This document shows, piece by piece, positions 1 to 8,834 of a stretch of DNA of 64,000 bases (its first letter is position 1; each line of letters starts with the position of its first letter). Where the stretch lies: assembly GCF_003666685.1 (NCBI RefSeq), contig NZ_RCIZ01000009.1, positions 62,001 through 126,000 on the forward strand, given 5' to 3'. The notes beneath the pieces were generated by a model that had not been told where the DNA came from, did not search any database, and was given only the letters and a program-made list of their open reading frames with translations. The stretch is from Mesorhizobium sp. YM1C-6-2 (GTDB lineage Bacteria; Pseudomonadota; Alphaproteobacteria; Rhizobiales; Rhizobiaceae). Made by a program: the position numbers and the translations under genes.

Positions 1-157
1 GAAGCTGACGCATGCCTGGTCTTGCAACGTGGCTTCGCCGAAAGACCGGTCCGGCTGCTGTATTAGCGCGGAGCGAGACTATGCGTGACCGCCGGACATG
101 CTATTGTTGCCGGGAAAGCGCCGCGGCGGGCGGCGGAGGAGCCTTGAGAGGACGCGT

Positions 158-835
158 ATGTTGAGAGCTTTCCTGAGTGCGGCTGCGGTGGCGGCGGGCT
201 TGCTGCTGGCGCCAGCGGCAGCTTTTGCCTGCGAGGGCGGCAAGGTGCTGATGGAGGACAATTTCAACAAGCTGAACCGCGCCTGGGGCGTGGCGATCGA
301 TCCGAAGCTCGAGCGCGTCGACGGCGAGGGCCTGTCGACCGACTATCCCGCCGGCACGGTCAAGCGCGCGATCAGCCAGTGGGGCTTCTTCGACAATGCC
401 GTCGCCTGCGCGACCTATTCGGTCACCTACAACTGCACGGAGGCCGATCGCTGCGAGACGCAGCCCTATGTCGGGCTGATCGTCTGGGGCGTCGACCTCG
501 AGAATTACTACGCCTTCGAAGTGGCCCCGCTGGTCGGCATCTACAGCGTGCAGCGGTTGCAGAACAACAAATGGCTGACCCCGGTGAACTGGACGGCGCT
601 GCCGGGCGGCCGCAAATTCGCCGCCGGCGACAAGTTCGAGATCTCGGCGGTGATGAAGGGCAACATGGTCACCTTCAAGGTGAACGACCGCCCGGTGGCG
701 GAGTTCGAGGCGATGGCGCCCGAAGGCGGCTCGCTGGTCGGCTTCGAACTGGCCGCCGCGCAGACCGGCCGTGCCAAGACCCAGCTCAACCTGTCCCGCT
801 TCGAGGTCAGGGAACTGACGCCCGAGTCGCAGTGA
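158..835 (+). CDS. secreted LamG/concanavalin-like protein, function unknown
   Basis: A 225-residue protein with a clear Sec signal peptide: hydrophobic residues 5-22 and likely cleavage after Ala24 before Cys25. The mature part looks like a beta-rich LamG/concanavalin-type jelly roll (an MEDNFN start, a central YYAFEV strand, FKVNDRPVAEFEA near the end), a layout seen in periplasmic carbohydrate-binding or DUF1080-like proteins. Several cysteines in the first half could form disulfides. The ATG at 158 places the signal peptide directly at the N-terminus; an in-frame start at 98 would put a basic, non-signal stretch in front and is less likely. No catalytic residues are recognisable, so the exact role is unknown. 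Confidence 0.75.
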   Translation: MLRAFLSAAAVAAGLLLAPAAAFACEGGKVLMEDNFNKLNRAWGVAIDPKLERVDGEGLSTDYPAGTVKRAISQWGFFDNAVACATYSVTYNCTEADRCETQPYVGLIVWGVDLENYYAFEVAPLVGIYSVQRLQNNKWLTPVNWTALPGGRKFAAGDKFEISAVMKGNMVTFKVNDRPVAEFEAMAPEGGSLVGFELAAAQTGRAKTQLNLSRFEVRELTPESQ

Positions 836-861
836 TCGTCCTGGAGCAGGGCTCCGGGCCT

Positions 862-1602
862 TCAGAGCAATTCGCGGACGAAGCGTTTCCTGATCATGCG
901 GTAGAAGGGCGTCGGACCACCCGGCGTAAGCTGCGGGTCTTCGGCCAGCCGCTTTTCAAGCTCGCCCAGCACCGCCCGGGTGATGTCGGGTATGTCGGCG
1001 TTCTTGGCATCCCCAAGCGGCAGCCAGACCAGTTCCTCGAGCTCGTTGGTCGGGCCGCCCTCGGGCAACTCGACGGCGACGTCGCTCTTCCAGGCGCTGA
1101 GGAAACGGGTGTCGAAGCGGCGCACGCGGCCGGGCGGGGTGATCGCCCGGGCGATCATGCGCAGGCCCGAGAGGGCGGGGCGCACGCCATGGTCGGCGAA
1201 CGCCTGCCATTCGGCCTTGCCGGCGACGAAGGGTGCCTTCTCGCCGATCAGAAGGCCGGCCTCCTCATAGGTTTCGCGAATCGCCGAAAGCGCGATGGCG
1301 CGGGCGCGCGCAAGGCTGGTGCGGCCAACGCCGGCAGTCAGCTTCGCTTCCTCGTGCGGATGCAGGCCGGAGCCGATGGCGACGCGGCTGTCGGAAGGGT
1401 CGGTGCGGCCGCCCGGAAAGACGAACTTGCCCGGCATGAAGGCGTGCCGCATGTGGCGGCGACCCATCAGCACATGGAAGTCGCCGCCCTTGCGGTCGAG
1501 AAGGACGAGGGTGGCGGCGTCGCGGGGGCGCAGCGGACCGGGGCCAAGGGCCCTGTCGCGTGCGTCGGCTTTATCCACTTGGGCTTTGCTCATTCCATCC
1601 AT
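862..1602 (-). CDS. NUDIX hydrolase
   Basis: A 246-residue NUDIX-fold protein. A conserved FVFPGGR stretch lies at about residues 60-66 and the core of the Nudix box, RETYEEAGLL, at 109-118, with the metal-binding glutamates present. The segment between FPGG and the REUxEE helix is longer than in small Nudix enzymes, as in the coenzyme A/NADH pyrophosphatase-like group of alphaproteobacteria. It probably cleaves a nucleoside-diphosphate-linked substrate, but the substrate cannot be read from the sequence. An alternative start lies three codons downstream at 1593. The gene is divergent from the DJ-1-like gene at 1667. Confidence 0.85.
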   Translation of the reverse strand: MDGMSKAQVDKADARDRALGPGPLRPRDAATLVLLDRKGGDFHVLMGRRHMRHAFMPGKFVFPGGRTDPSDSRVAIGSGLHPHEEAKLTAGVGRTSLARARAIALSAIRETYEEAGLLIGEKAPFVAGKAEWQAFADHGVRPALSGLRMIARAITPPGRVRRFDTRFLSAWKSDVAVELPEGGPTNELEELVWLPLGDAKNADIPDITRAVLGELEKRLAEDPQLTPGGPTPFYRMIRKRFVRELL

Positions 1603-1666
1603 GGGGTTACCCTAGTTCATTAAAGACCCGGATGGAATTCGTCCGGCGGGATTCGGGTCGCCGGGG

Positions 1667-2857
1667 ATGCAATTCTCCGGCATTTCGGCGAGAAAAAAGT
1701 ACATGGTCTTCAATACCCGTCTCGCATTGTGGAGCGGCCTGGGCGTCGTCGCGCTCCTGGCGGCGCTTGGCGCGGGCTGGCTTCTGTCGCTGCCTTCGGC
1801 GGAACGGACGGAAGCGCCGCCGCCGATCGCCAGGCAGGAGACCGACGCCACCGTCGCGAGCCTCAAGCCGCCGAAGCGCCAGCGTCCGCTGATCGCCATC
1901 ATCGGCATCAACGACGCCACCGAAACCACCGACTACCTCATGCCCTACGGCATATTGAAGCGCGCCGACGTCGCCGATGTGGTGGCGCTGGCGACGCAGC
2001 CGGGACCGGTGACGCTCTACCCGGCGCTGCGGGTCGAGCCGCAGGCGACGACCGCCGAGTTCGACGCGCAGCATCCAGACGGCGCCGATTATGTGATCGT
2101 GCCGGCGATGAGCCGCGACGACGACCCGGCGGCGCTCAACTGGATCACCAGCCAGGCGGCGAAGGGCGCCATCGTCATCGGGGTGTGCGCCGGAGCGAAG
2201 GTCGTGGGCGAAGCGGGGCTGCTCGACGGCAGGCAGGCGACGACCCACTGGTACTATCTGGAGGAGCTGCGCGAGGAGAACCCGCGCATGCAGTATGTCG
2301 CCGACCGGCGGCTGGTGGTCGACGACGGCGTCGCGACGACGACCGGTATCTCCGCGTCGATGCCGATGTCGCTCACCCTGATCGAGGCGATTGCCGGCCG
2401 GGACAAGGCGCAGGCGGTCGCCGAGGATCTCGGCCTCGCCGACTGGGATGCGCGGCACGACAGCCGCGCCTTCCAGCTGACGCGCCAGTTCGCGCTGACG
2501 GCGATCGGCAACACGCTCGCCTTCTGGAACCGGGAGAAGCTCGGCCTGGAGCTCGCGCCCGGGGTCGACGAAGTGTCGCTTGCGCTGGTGGCGGACGCAT
2601 GGTCGCGGACCTACCGGTCGCGGGCGGTGACTTTCGCAGGCGACGCCGGCGCCGTGGAAACCCGGAACGGCTTGCGCGTGCTGCCGGACGAGGTCGCGGC
2701 CGGCTGGCCGGAGGGGCAGACGCTGCCTGAAATCGCCGAGCGGCCGGCGCTTGCCTTGGACGAGGCGCTGCGGGCGATTGCCGCCCGCTACGGGACACGG
2801 ACGGCGGAATTCGTCGCCACGCAGCTCGAATATCCCTGGCCGGGCGGGACGCGCTGA
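1667..2857 (+). CDS. membrane-anchored DJ-1/PfpI family protein
   Basis: A 396-residue protein with one N-terminal membrane segment (about residues 20-41) followed by a DJ-1/PfpI class I glutamine-amidotransferase-like domain. The nucleophile elbow GVCAGAK places Cys174 at the sharp turn and TTHW follows at 192-195, as in the AraC-linked PfpI subgroup. A second conserved-looking region fills residues 240-390. The fold would face the periplasm if the single segment is an uncleaved anchor. No HTH domain is present. A second ATG at 1703 would remove only 12 residues before the membrane segment and is equally plausible. The reaction is unknown; the family includes proteases, chaperones and amidohydrolases. 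Confidence 0.8.
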   Translation: MQFSGISARKKYMVFNTRLALWSGLGVVALLAALGAGWLLSLPSAERTEAPPPIARQETDATVASLKPPKRQRPLIAIIGINDATETTDYLMPYGILKRADVADVVALATQPGPVTLYPALRVEPQATTAEFDAQHPDGADYVIVPAMSRDDDPAALNWITSQAAKGAIVIGVCAGAKVVGEAGLLDGRQATTHWYYLEELREENPRMQYVADRRLVVDDGVATTTGISASMPMSLTLIEAIAGRDKAQAVAEDLGLADWDARHDSRAFQLTRQFALTAIGNTLAFWNREKLGLELAPGVDEVSLALVADAWSRTYRSRAVTFAGDAGAVETRNGLRVLPDEVAAGWPEGQTLPEIAERPALALDEALRAIAARYGTRTAEFVATQLEYPWPGGTR

Positions 2858-2920
2858 CGCCGGGATCGGACAATCCGGCGTTCCGGCGGGCAGTTTCAAG
2901 GACTCAGAATGGTGCGCAGT

Positions 2921-2940
2921 GCGCGTCCGCAGGGACGCGC
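2921..2940. terminator. intergenic stem-loop between converging genes
   Basis: A perfect 8-bp inverted repeat (GCGCGTCC and GGACGCGC around a 4-base loop) lies just after the DJ-1-like gene and touches the stop codon of the DUF983 gene. No T-run follows on either strand, so intrinsic termination is uncertain. It may simply protect or separate the two converging transcripts. Confidence 0.35.
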
Positions 2941-3381
2941 CTAGGCTTCCGGATGGGTGTCGATGGCGTCGGTCTCGCCGCCGAAGCCGTGCATGTAGAG
3001 CGCCCATTGCAGGCCGACGACCGCACCCTTGACCGGGCGGAGCAGGGCGAGCGACATGATGACCGTCAGCGGCGCCCAGATCGCCAGATGCTGCCAGGTG
3101 GACAGCGAACTGTTGGCCTCGACACCCATGAAGGCGCCGATGATCACATGGCCGACGATGACCACGACCAGATAGGCCGGCAGGTCGTCGGCGCGGTGGT
3201 GATGGAACTCCTCGCCGCAGCGATCGCAGGCCGGCGCGATCTTCAGGAAGGCCGAGAAGAGCTTGCCTTCGCCGCATTTCGGGCAGCGGCAGCGGAAACC
3301 GTTCCACATGGCGTTCCAGAGCGGCCGGGCGATGCGGCCGGTGTGGTGCTCGCCGCCGAAGACCTGGGTTTCCATTCTCAT
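2941..3381 (-). CDS. DUF983 zinc-ribbon membrane protein
   Basis: A 146-residue protein with two cysteine pairs (CRCPKC at 31-36 and CDRC at 52-55) forming a predicted zinc ribbon, followed by two hydrophobic helical regions (about 68-87 and 98-126). This is the DUF983 family, small inner-membrane proteins common in alphaproteobacteria. Its ATG overlaps the TGA of rnr by four bases (ATGA), so it is probably translated by coupling as the last gene of topA-rnr-DUF983. A second ATG two codons later (3375) is possible. The biochemical role is unknown. Confidence 0.85.
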   Translation of the reverse strand: MRMETQVFGGEHHTGRIARPLWNAMWNGFRCRCPKCGEGKLFSAFLKIAPACDRCGEEFHHHRADDLPAYLVVVIVGHVIIGAFMGVEANSSLSTWQHLAIWAPLTVIMSLALLRPVKGAVVGLQWALYMHGFGGETDAIDTHPEA

Positions 3382-5687
3382 CTCCTTTTGCCGCGGCGCG
3401 ACTGCGACGCGCGTTCACGCAATTTCCGGCCGCCCTTCGATTTGTGGAACGAGCGCTTCGACCCCGGCAGGGGCTTCGGCTCGCTCAGCATCTCGAAGCG
3501 CATCGCGCCGGCGAGCGGCGCCACCTCGACCAGCTTGACCTCAACATGGTCCGCGAGCTGGAAACCCTTGCCCGACTGGCTGCCGAACAGGGCGCGCGCG
3601 GCTTCATCGAAATGGTAATAATCGTCTCCGAGCGAAGATATGGGGATGAAACCATCGGCGCCATACTGCGGCAATTGGACAAATAGTCCCGCCTTGGTGA
3701 CGCCGGAGATGCGCGCCTCGAAGGTCTGGTCGACCTGCTCGGCGAGATAGGCGGCGATCAGCCGGTCGACCGTCTCGCGCTCGGCGGCCATGGCGCGGCG
3801 CTCGGTGGCGGAGATCAGGCCGGCGATCTCCTCCAGCCGCTCCTCCTCGGCGCGGGTGATGCCGTCGGAGCCGAGCTTCAGCGACGAGATCAGGGCGCGG
3901 TGGACGATGAGATCGGCATAGCGCCGGATCGGCGAGGTGAAATGCGCGTAGCGGCGCAGGTTCAGGCCGAAATGGCCGAGATTCTCCGGCGAATAGATCG
4001 CCTGGCTCTGGGTACGCAGCACCACCTCGTTGACCAGCGCCTCGTTGTCGGCGCCCTCGACCTGCGCCAGGATGCCGTTGAACTGGCGCGGGGTGAGGGA
4101 GGCGCCGCGCGCCAGCGACATGCCCAGCGTGGCGAGGAACTCGCGCAGCGATTCCTGCTTGGCGAGCGATGGCGCGTCGTGGACGCGGTAGACCAGCGGC
4201 TGGAGCTTTGCCTCCAGCGTCTCGGCCGCCGCGACATTCGCCTGGATCATGAACTCCTCGATCAGCTTGTGGGCGTCGAGGCGGTCGGGGACGACCACCT
4301 TGTCCACGGTGCCGTCGGGTTTCAGCAGGATCTTGCGCTCGGGCAGGTCGAGCTCGAGCGGCTGGCGGGCGGTGCGGCCGCGCTTCAGCACCGCATAGGC
4401 ATCCCAGAGCGGCTTCAGCACGGTGTCGAGGATCGGGCCGGTGACGTCGTCGGGGGCGCCGTCGATCGCCGCCTGCGCCTGGCGGTAGGCAAGCTTCGCC
4501 GCCGACTTCATCATCACGCGGTGGAAACTGTGGCGGATCTTCCTTCCCTCTGCCGAGAAGGTCATGCGCACGGCGAGCGCCGGCCGGTCGACGCCACCCT
4601 TCAGCGAGCAGAGGTCATTGGAGATGCGCTCGGGCAGCATCGGCACGACGCGGTCGGGGAAATAGACCGAGTTGCCGCGGCGCAGGGCCTCGCGGTCGAG
4701 CGGCGAGCCCGGGCGGACATAAGCGGCGACGTCGGCGATGGCGACTGTGACGATGACGCCGCCGAGGTTCTTCTCGTCGGCATCGGGCTCGGCATGGACG
4801 GCGTCGTCATGGTCCTTGGCGTCGGCCGGGTCGATGGTGATGAGCGGCAGGTCGCGGAAATCCTCGCGGCCGGCCATGGTGGCGGGTTTTGCCGCCTCGG
4901 CCTCAGCCAGCACGTCCTGCGGGAAGATGTGCGGGATCTCGTGCGCGTGGATGGCGATCATCGAGACCGCCTTTTCCGAGGTCAGCGATCCCAGCACCTG
5001 GAGGACGCGCGCGCGGGGCAGGCCGTAGCGGGCGGACGAGGTCTGCTCGACCTCGACGAGATCACCTTTTTCCGCGCCGTTGAGGTCGTCGCGCGAGACG
5101 GTCATCTCCGACTGGCGGCGCTCGACCGGCTCGATGCGGAAGGAGCCGTCCGCCGCCTGGCGCAGCACGCCGAGCACTGCCTCGGCGCGCTTCTCGAACA
5201 CCTTCATCACGCGGCCGGTATAGGCGGGGCCTTCGGCTTCCTCCGACGGGAATGTCTTCGCCAGAACGCGGTCGCCGACGCCCGGCGCCGGGCCGCTGCG
5301 CGAGGGCCGGAGCGAGACGACCGGCGGCTCGCCGAAACGTTCGTTCCATTCGCTGGGCCGCGCGAGCAGCCCGCCATCGGCGTCGCGCGAATAGATTTCG
5401 AGCACGCTGACATGCGGCAGGCTGCCGGCGCGGGTGAGGCGCTTGCGCTCCTTGTTGAGCAGGCCTTCGTCCTGCAGGTCGCGCAGCATGTCCTTCAGCC
5501 AGATGCGGTCGTCGCCTTTCAGCGAGAACGCCTTGGCGATCTCGCGCTTGCCCGAGCGATCGGGGTTTTCGGCGATGTATTTGAGGACGTCATCCTTCGA
5601 CGGCCGGAAGTCGCCCTTCGATGCGGCAACCTTGCCCGCGGCTTTGCGGGACGCTTTCTGGCCGGTGCCGGGAATTCGCCTTGCCAA
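3378..5687 (-). CDS. rnr: ribonuclease R
   Basis: A 769-residue 3'-5' exoribonuclease of the RNase II/RNB superfamily. It has an N-terminal winged-helix-like region, cold-shock RNA-binding segments, the RNB catalytic core with the acidic motif DPADAKDHDDA that binds the catalytic metals, a C-terminal S1 domain (about residues 650-720) and a Lys/Arg-rich tail. The enzyme degrades structured RNA and defective tRNA/rRNA in the cytoplasm. The first in-frame codon after the topA stop is TTG, directly adjacent (TAG then TTG), so initiation is probably at this TTG and coupled to topA termination. The next gene (DUF983) overlaps its stop. Confidence 0.95.
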   Translation of the reverse strand: MARRIPGTGQKASRKAAGKVAASKGDFRPSKDDVLKYIAENPDRSGKREIAKAFSLKGDDRIWLKDMLRDLQDEGLLNKERKRLTRAGSLPHVSVLEIYSRDADGGLLARPSEWNERFGEPPVVSLRPSRSGPAPGVGDRVLAKTFPSEEAEGPAYTGRVMKVFEKRAEAVLGVLRQAADGSFRIEPVERRQSEMTVSRDDLNGAEKGDLVEVEQTSSARYGLPRARVLQVLGSLTSEKAVSMIAIHAHEIPHIFPQDVLAEAEAAKPATMAGREDFRDLPLITIDPADAKDHDDAVHAEPDADEKNLGGVIVTVAIADVAAYVRPGSPLDREALRRGNSVYFPDRVVPMLPERISNDLCSLKGGVDRPALAVRMTFSAEGRKIRHSFHRVMMKSAAKLAYRQAQAAIDGAPDDVTGPILDTVLKPLWDAYAVLKRGRTARQPLELDLPERKILLKPDGTVDKVVVPDRLDAHKLIEEFMIQANVAAAETLEAKLQPLVYRVHDAPSLAKQESLREFLATLGMSLARGASLTPRQFNGILAQVEGADNEALVNEVVLRTQSQAIYSPENLGHFGLNLRRYAHFTSPIRRYADLIVHRALISSLKLGSDGITRAEEERLEEIAGLISATERRAMAAERETVDRLIAAYLAEQVDQTFEARISGVTKAGLFVQLPQYGADGFIPISSLGDDYYHFDEAARALFGSQSGKGFQLADHVEVKLVEVAPLAGAMRFEMLSEPKPLPGSKRSFHKSKGGRKLRERASQSRRGKRR

Positions 5688-8291
5688 CTATGCCTTCTTT
5701 CTGGCCGCGCTCTTCTTTGCCGCCGGCTTCTTAGCGGTGCCGGTCTTGGCCGCCGCCTTGCGTGCGGGTCGCCGGCCGCCACCGCTCTTGGCAGCCTTCT
5801 CGGCGATCAGCGCGAGCGCCTCGTCGAGCGTCACCGACATCGGGTCCTTGCCTCGCGGCAGGGTGGCGTTGATCTTCGCATGGTTCACATAGGGGCCGAA
5901 ACGTCCGTCGCGGACGGTGATGTTGCCGCCGTCCGGATGCTCGCCCAACTCCTTGAGCGCCGCCGGAGTTCCGCCGTTCCGCGCGCCGCGGCCCTTGGAG
6001 AGCTTCTCCGCGATCACGGTGACCGCGCGGTTGAGACCGATCGAGAAGACGTCCTCGATGGATTCGAGATTGGCGTAGGTGCCGTCGTGCAGGACGAACG
6101 GCCCGTAGCGGCCGAGGCCGGCAGAGATCATCTTGCCGCTCTCCGGATGCTGGCCGACGTCGCGCGGCAGGGACAGCAGCGCCAGCGCCTTCTCGTGATC
6201 GATACTGTCGGGCGTCCAGCCCTTGGGCAGGCTGGAGCGCTTGGCTTCCTTGCCCTCTCCACGCTGCAGATAGGGGCCGAAACGGCCGTTGCGGAGCGTG
6301 ATCTCCTCGCCGGTATAGGGATCCTTGCCGAGTTCCCTCGGCCCTTCGGCCTCGCCGTTCTCGGCGCCCTCGGCGCCGAACTGGCGGGTGTAGTTGCACT
6401 CGGGATAGTTGGAGCAGCCGATGAAGCCGCCGCTCTTGCCAAGCCTCAGCGACAGCGTGCCGGTACCGCATTTCGGGCAGGTGCGCGGGTTCGAGCCATC
6501 GGCGCGGGCAGGGAAGAGCAGGGGCGCAAGGTCCTCGTTCAGCGCGTCGAGCACCTCGGAGATCCTGAGGTCCTTGATCTCGTCGATCGCCGCGGAGAAA
6601 TCGCGCCAGAAATCGCGCAGCACTTCCTTCCAGGCGAGCTTGCCGTCGGAAATCTCGTCGAGCTTCTCCTCCAGCGAGGCGGTGAAGTCGTATTCGACAT
6701 ATTTCTCGAAGAAGCTTTCGAGGAAGGCCGACAGCAGGCGGCCCTTGGCCTGCGGGATCAGCCGGCGCTTGTCGATGGTGACATATTCGCGGTCCTCGAG
6801 CGTCTTCAGGATCGCCGTATAGGTGGAGGGGCGGCCGATGCCGAGCTCTTCCATCTTCTTGATCAGTGTCGCCTCGGTGTAGCGCGGCGGCGGCTCGGTC
6901 GTGTGCTGGGTGACGTCGATCTTCTCGCGCTTCAGCGATTCGCCAGCGCGGATCTCCGGCAGGCGGCGGCTTTCCTCGTCCTCGGCGTCGTCTTCCTTCT
7001 GGTCGGTGTAGGCGGCGATGAAGCCGTCGAAGCGGATGACGGAGCCGACGGCGCGCAGGGTCGCCGTGCGCGAGCCGTTGACCGCCTCGATTTCGGCGGT
7101 GGTGCGCTCGATCTCGGCGGGGTTCATCTGCGAGGAGATGGCGCGCTTCCAGATCAGGTCGTAAAGGCGCAGCTGGTCGCTATCCAGATACTGCTTCATC
7201 TGGCCGGGCGTACGGAAGAAGTCGGTCGGGCGGATCGCCTCGTGAGCTTCCTGCGCGTTCTTCGCCTTGGTGGAATAGTAGCGCGGCTTCTCCGGCAGGT
7301 ATTTTTCGCCGAATTCCTTACCGATCGCATCGCGGGCGCTGGAGATCGCCTCCGGCGCCATCTGCACACCGTCGGTTCGCATATAGGTGATCAGGCCGGC
7401 GGTCTCGCCGCCGATGTCGATGCCTTCATAGAGTCGTTGCGCGATCTGCATGGTGCGCGTCGCCGAGAAGCCGAGGCGCGAGGAGGCGGCCTGCTGTAGC
7501 GTCGAGGTGGTGAAGGGCGGTCCGGGGTTGCGCCTGGTCGGTTTTGCTTCGACCGACAGCGCCTTGAAGGACGCGCCTTCCAGCATGGCGCGGATGTCGT
7601 CCGCCATGACCTGCGAGGAGATGTCGAGCTTCTGGAGCCGCTTGCCCTCGAAGCCGGTGAGGCGGGCCTCGAAACTATCGGAACGCGGCGTGCCGAGCTG
7701 GGCGACGATCTGCCAGTAGTCCTCGCGGATGAACTTCTCGATCTCGACCTCTCGGTCGGAGACCAGCCGCAGCGCCACCGACTGGACACGGCCGGCAGAA
7801 CGCGAGCCCGGCAGCTTGCGCCAGAGGACCGGCGAGAGCGTGAAGCCCACCAGATAGTCGAGCGCGCGGCGGGCGAGATAGGCATCGACCAGCGGCGCGT
7901 CGATCTGGCGCGGATTGGCCATCGCATCGAGCACGGACTGCTTGGTGATCGCGTTGAAGACGACGCGGCTGACCGGCTTGTCCTTCAGCACGCGCTTGTT
8001 CTTCAAGACCTCCAGCACGTGCCAGGAGATCGCCTCGCCCTCGCGGTCGGGGTCGGTTGCGAGGATCAGGCCGTCAGCCTCCTTGACCGCCTTGGCGATG
8101 TCGGTGAGCCGCTTGGAGGAGGGGCCGTCGACCTCCCAGGACATGGAGAAATCGTCGTCGGGCCGTACCGAGCCGTCCTTGGCCGGCAAGTCGCGGACAT
8201 GGCCATAGGAGGCCAGGACCTTATAGTTGCGGCCGAGATATTTGTTGATCGTTTTCGCCTTTGCAGGCGATTCGACGACGACGACGTCCAT
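5688..8291 (-). CDS. topA: DNA topoisomerase I
   Basis: A type IA topoisomerase of 867 residues that relaxes negative supercoils. The TOPRIM domain begins at the N-terminus (VVVESPAKAKT and the acidic DPDREGE motif); the active-site tyrosine lies in ITYMRTDG. The C-terminal part has one four-cysteine zinc-binding segment (CPKCG...CSNYPEC), then three glycine-rich repeats each containing RFGPY/RYGPF, and ends in a Lys/Ala-rich tail. I start at the ATG at 8291, because MDVVVVESP is where family members begin; the open frame continues upstream without family similarity. It heads a leftward unit with rnr and DUF983. Confidence 0.96.
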   Translation of the reverse strand: MDVVVVESPAKAKTINKYLGRNYKVLASYGHVRDLPAKDGSVRPDDDFSMSWEVDGPSSKRLTDIAKAVKEADGLILATDPDREGEAISWHVLEVLKNKRVLKDKPVSRVVFNAITKQSVLDAMANPRQIDAPLVDAYLARRALDYLVGFTLSPVLWRKLPGSRSAGRVQSVALRLVSDREVEIEKFIREDYWQIVAQLGTPRSDSFEARLTGFEGKRLQKLDISSQVMADDIRAMLEGASFKALSVEAKPTRRNPGPPFTTSTLQQAASSRLGFSATRTMQIAQRLYEGIDIGGETAGLITYMRTDGVQMAPEAISSARDAIGKEFGEKYLPEKPRYYSTKAKNAQEAHEAIRPTDFFRTPGQMKQYLDSDQLRLYDLIWKRAISSQMNPAEIERTTAEIEAVNGSRTATLRAVGSVIRFDGFIAAYTDQKEDDAEDEESRRLPEIRAGESLKREKIDVTQHTTEPPPRYTEATLIKKMEELGIGRPSTYTAILKTLEDREYVTIDKRRLIPQAKGRLLSAFLESFFEKYVEYDFTASLEEKLDEISDGKLAWKEVLRDFWRDFSAAIDEIKDLRISEVLDALNEDLAPLLFPARADGSNPRTCPKCGTGTLSLRLGKSGGFIGCSNYPECNYTRQFGAEGAENGEAEGPRELGKDPYTGEEITLRNGRFGPYLQRGEGKEAKRSSLPKGWTPDSIDHEKALALLSLPRDVGQHPESGKMISAGLGRYGPFVLHDGTYANLESIEDVFSIGLNRAVTVIAEKLSKGRGARNGGTPAALKELGEHPDGGNITVRDGRFGPYVNHAKINATLPRGKDPMSVTLDEALALIAEKAAKSGGGRRPARKAAAKTGTAKKPAAKKSAARKKA

Positions 8292-8575
8292 GAGCGATTC
8301 AAACTTCCCTGCGGGCGGCGCAAGATAAAGAAAGGCTGCGCCGGATTTTTCGGAATCGTCCGTCAAATGGCTGCGGTTTTCCATTCGGTCAAGTCCGCGG
8401 GCCGAAAATCACGGATCGCACGACCCTGTGCAACTTTTGCGCTAGGGAAAAATTCCTTGCAACCTGTAGTAAATATGCTAGTGATATTCATGGGAAGAGA
8501 CTGTCGCGAACAACCGCAAAATATTCCAGAGACTGAACGATGGCCTCGCGCATATGAACTGCGCCTGGGGTGGCA

Positions 8576-8794
8576 ATGGAGTCTTGCACGATGCATGCCC
8601 TGCCCAGCAGAAAGCGTACGGAAACGCTCGATTACATGCAGTCGATGCTGGCACAGCTGCGCAGCATGGCGGAAGCCGAGCGCTGCGAGATGCTCGCCTA
8701 CCTGATCGAAATGGCCTACCTCGAAGCAAGCGACCTCCTCAATGGCGAGCGCCGCTCACGGGGTGCCGAGCAAAAGCGAAACAGCTCGGCTTGA
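8576..8794 (+). CDS. small hypothetical protein (ETLDYMQSML type)
   Basis: A 72-residue, mostly helical, acidic-core protein (a central run rich in Met, Leu, Ala and Glu) with no membrane segment or known domain. I believe similar small proteins occur in Rhizobiales but cannot name a family. The ATG at 8576 follows a GGGG run at a good distance; GTG 8570 and ATG 8591 are alternatives. The last ten codons lie on the fossil copy of the dprA 3' end, so the C-terminus ([10 protein letters not shown]) is antisense to former dprA sequence. Base composition is close to that of the core genes. Confidence 0.6.
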   Translation: MESCTMHALPSRKRTETLDYMQSMLAQLRSMAEAERCEMLAYLIEMAYLEASDLLNGERRSRGAEQKRNSSA

Positions 8795-8795
8795 G
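8766..8795. repeat. left copy of 30-bp direct repeat (dprA 3'-end duplicate)
   Basis: This 30-bp segment matches 9547-9576 at 27 of 30 positions. Read on the minus strand it encodes AVSLLLG followed by two residues and a TGA at 8756-8758, that is, an alternative dprA C-terminus. With the right copy it brackets the higBA genes at a spacing of 781 bp. Confidence 0.8.
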
Positions 8796-8799
8796 CGAC

Positions 8800-8828
8800 T
8801 TGCTCCCATTATGGGAGCGTGATATTAT
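8800..8828 (+). promoter_or_regulatory. higBA promoter with embedded operator palindrome
   Basis: A -35 TTGCTC (8800-8805), a 17-bp spacer and a -10 TATTAT (8823-8828) stand directly before the toxin start at 8835. Between them is a perfect inverted repeat, GCTCCCAT-T-ATGGGAGC (8802-8818), well placed for an autorepressor such as HigA. Transcription would begin at about the ATG, so the mRNA is probably leaderless. Confidence 0.65.
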
Positions 8829-8834
8829 CTGGTA

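Noticed and set aside
1607..3418. A 600-codon minus-strand frame across the DJ-1-like gene and DUF983.
   Set aside because: Arg- and Pro-rich shadow of the DJ-1-like gene, with no domain and conflicting with two supported genes.
3900..7499. A very long open frame on the plus strand opposite rnr and topA (about 1200 codons).
   Set aside because: It is the antisense of two clear genes in GC-rich DNA with strong third-position bias; the translated sequence is compositionally biased (Arg, Gly, Ala, Leu, Val) and has no domain.
8474..8705. A plus-strand frame starting MLVIFMGRDCREQ ahead of the small hypothetical gene.
   Set aside because: It overlaps the better-supported frame at 8576, becomes Cys/Arg-rich nonsense after about 40 codons, and has no ribosome-binding site.
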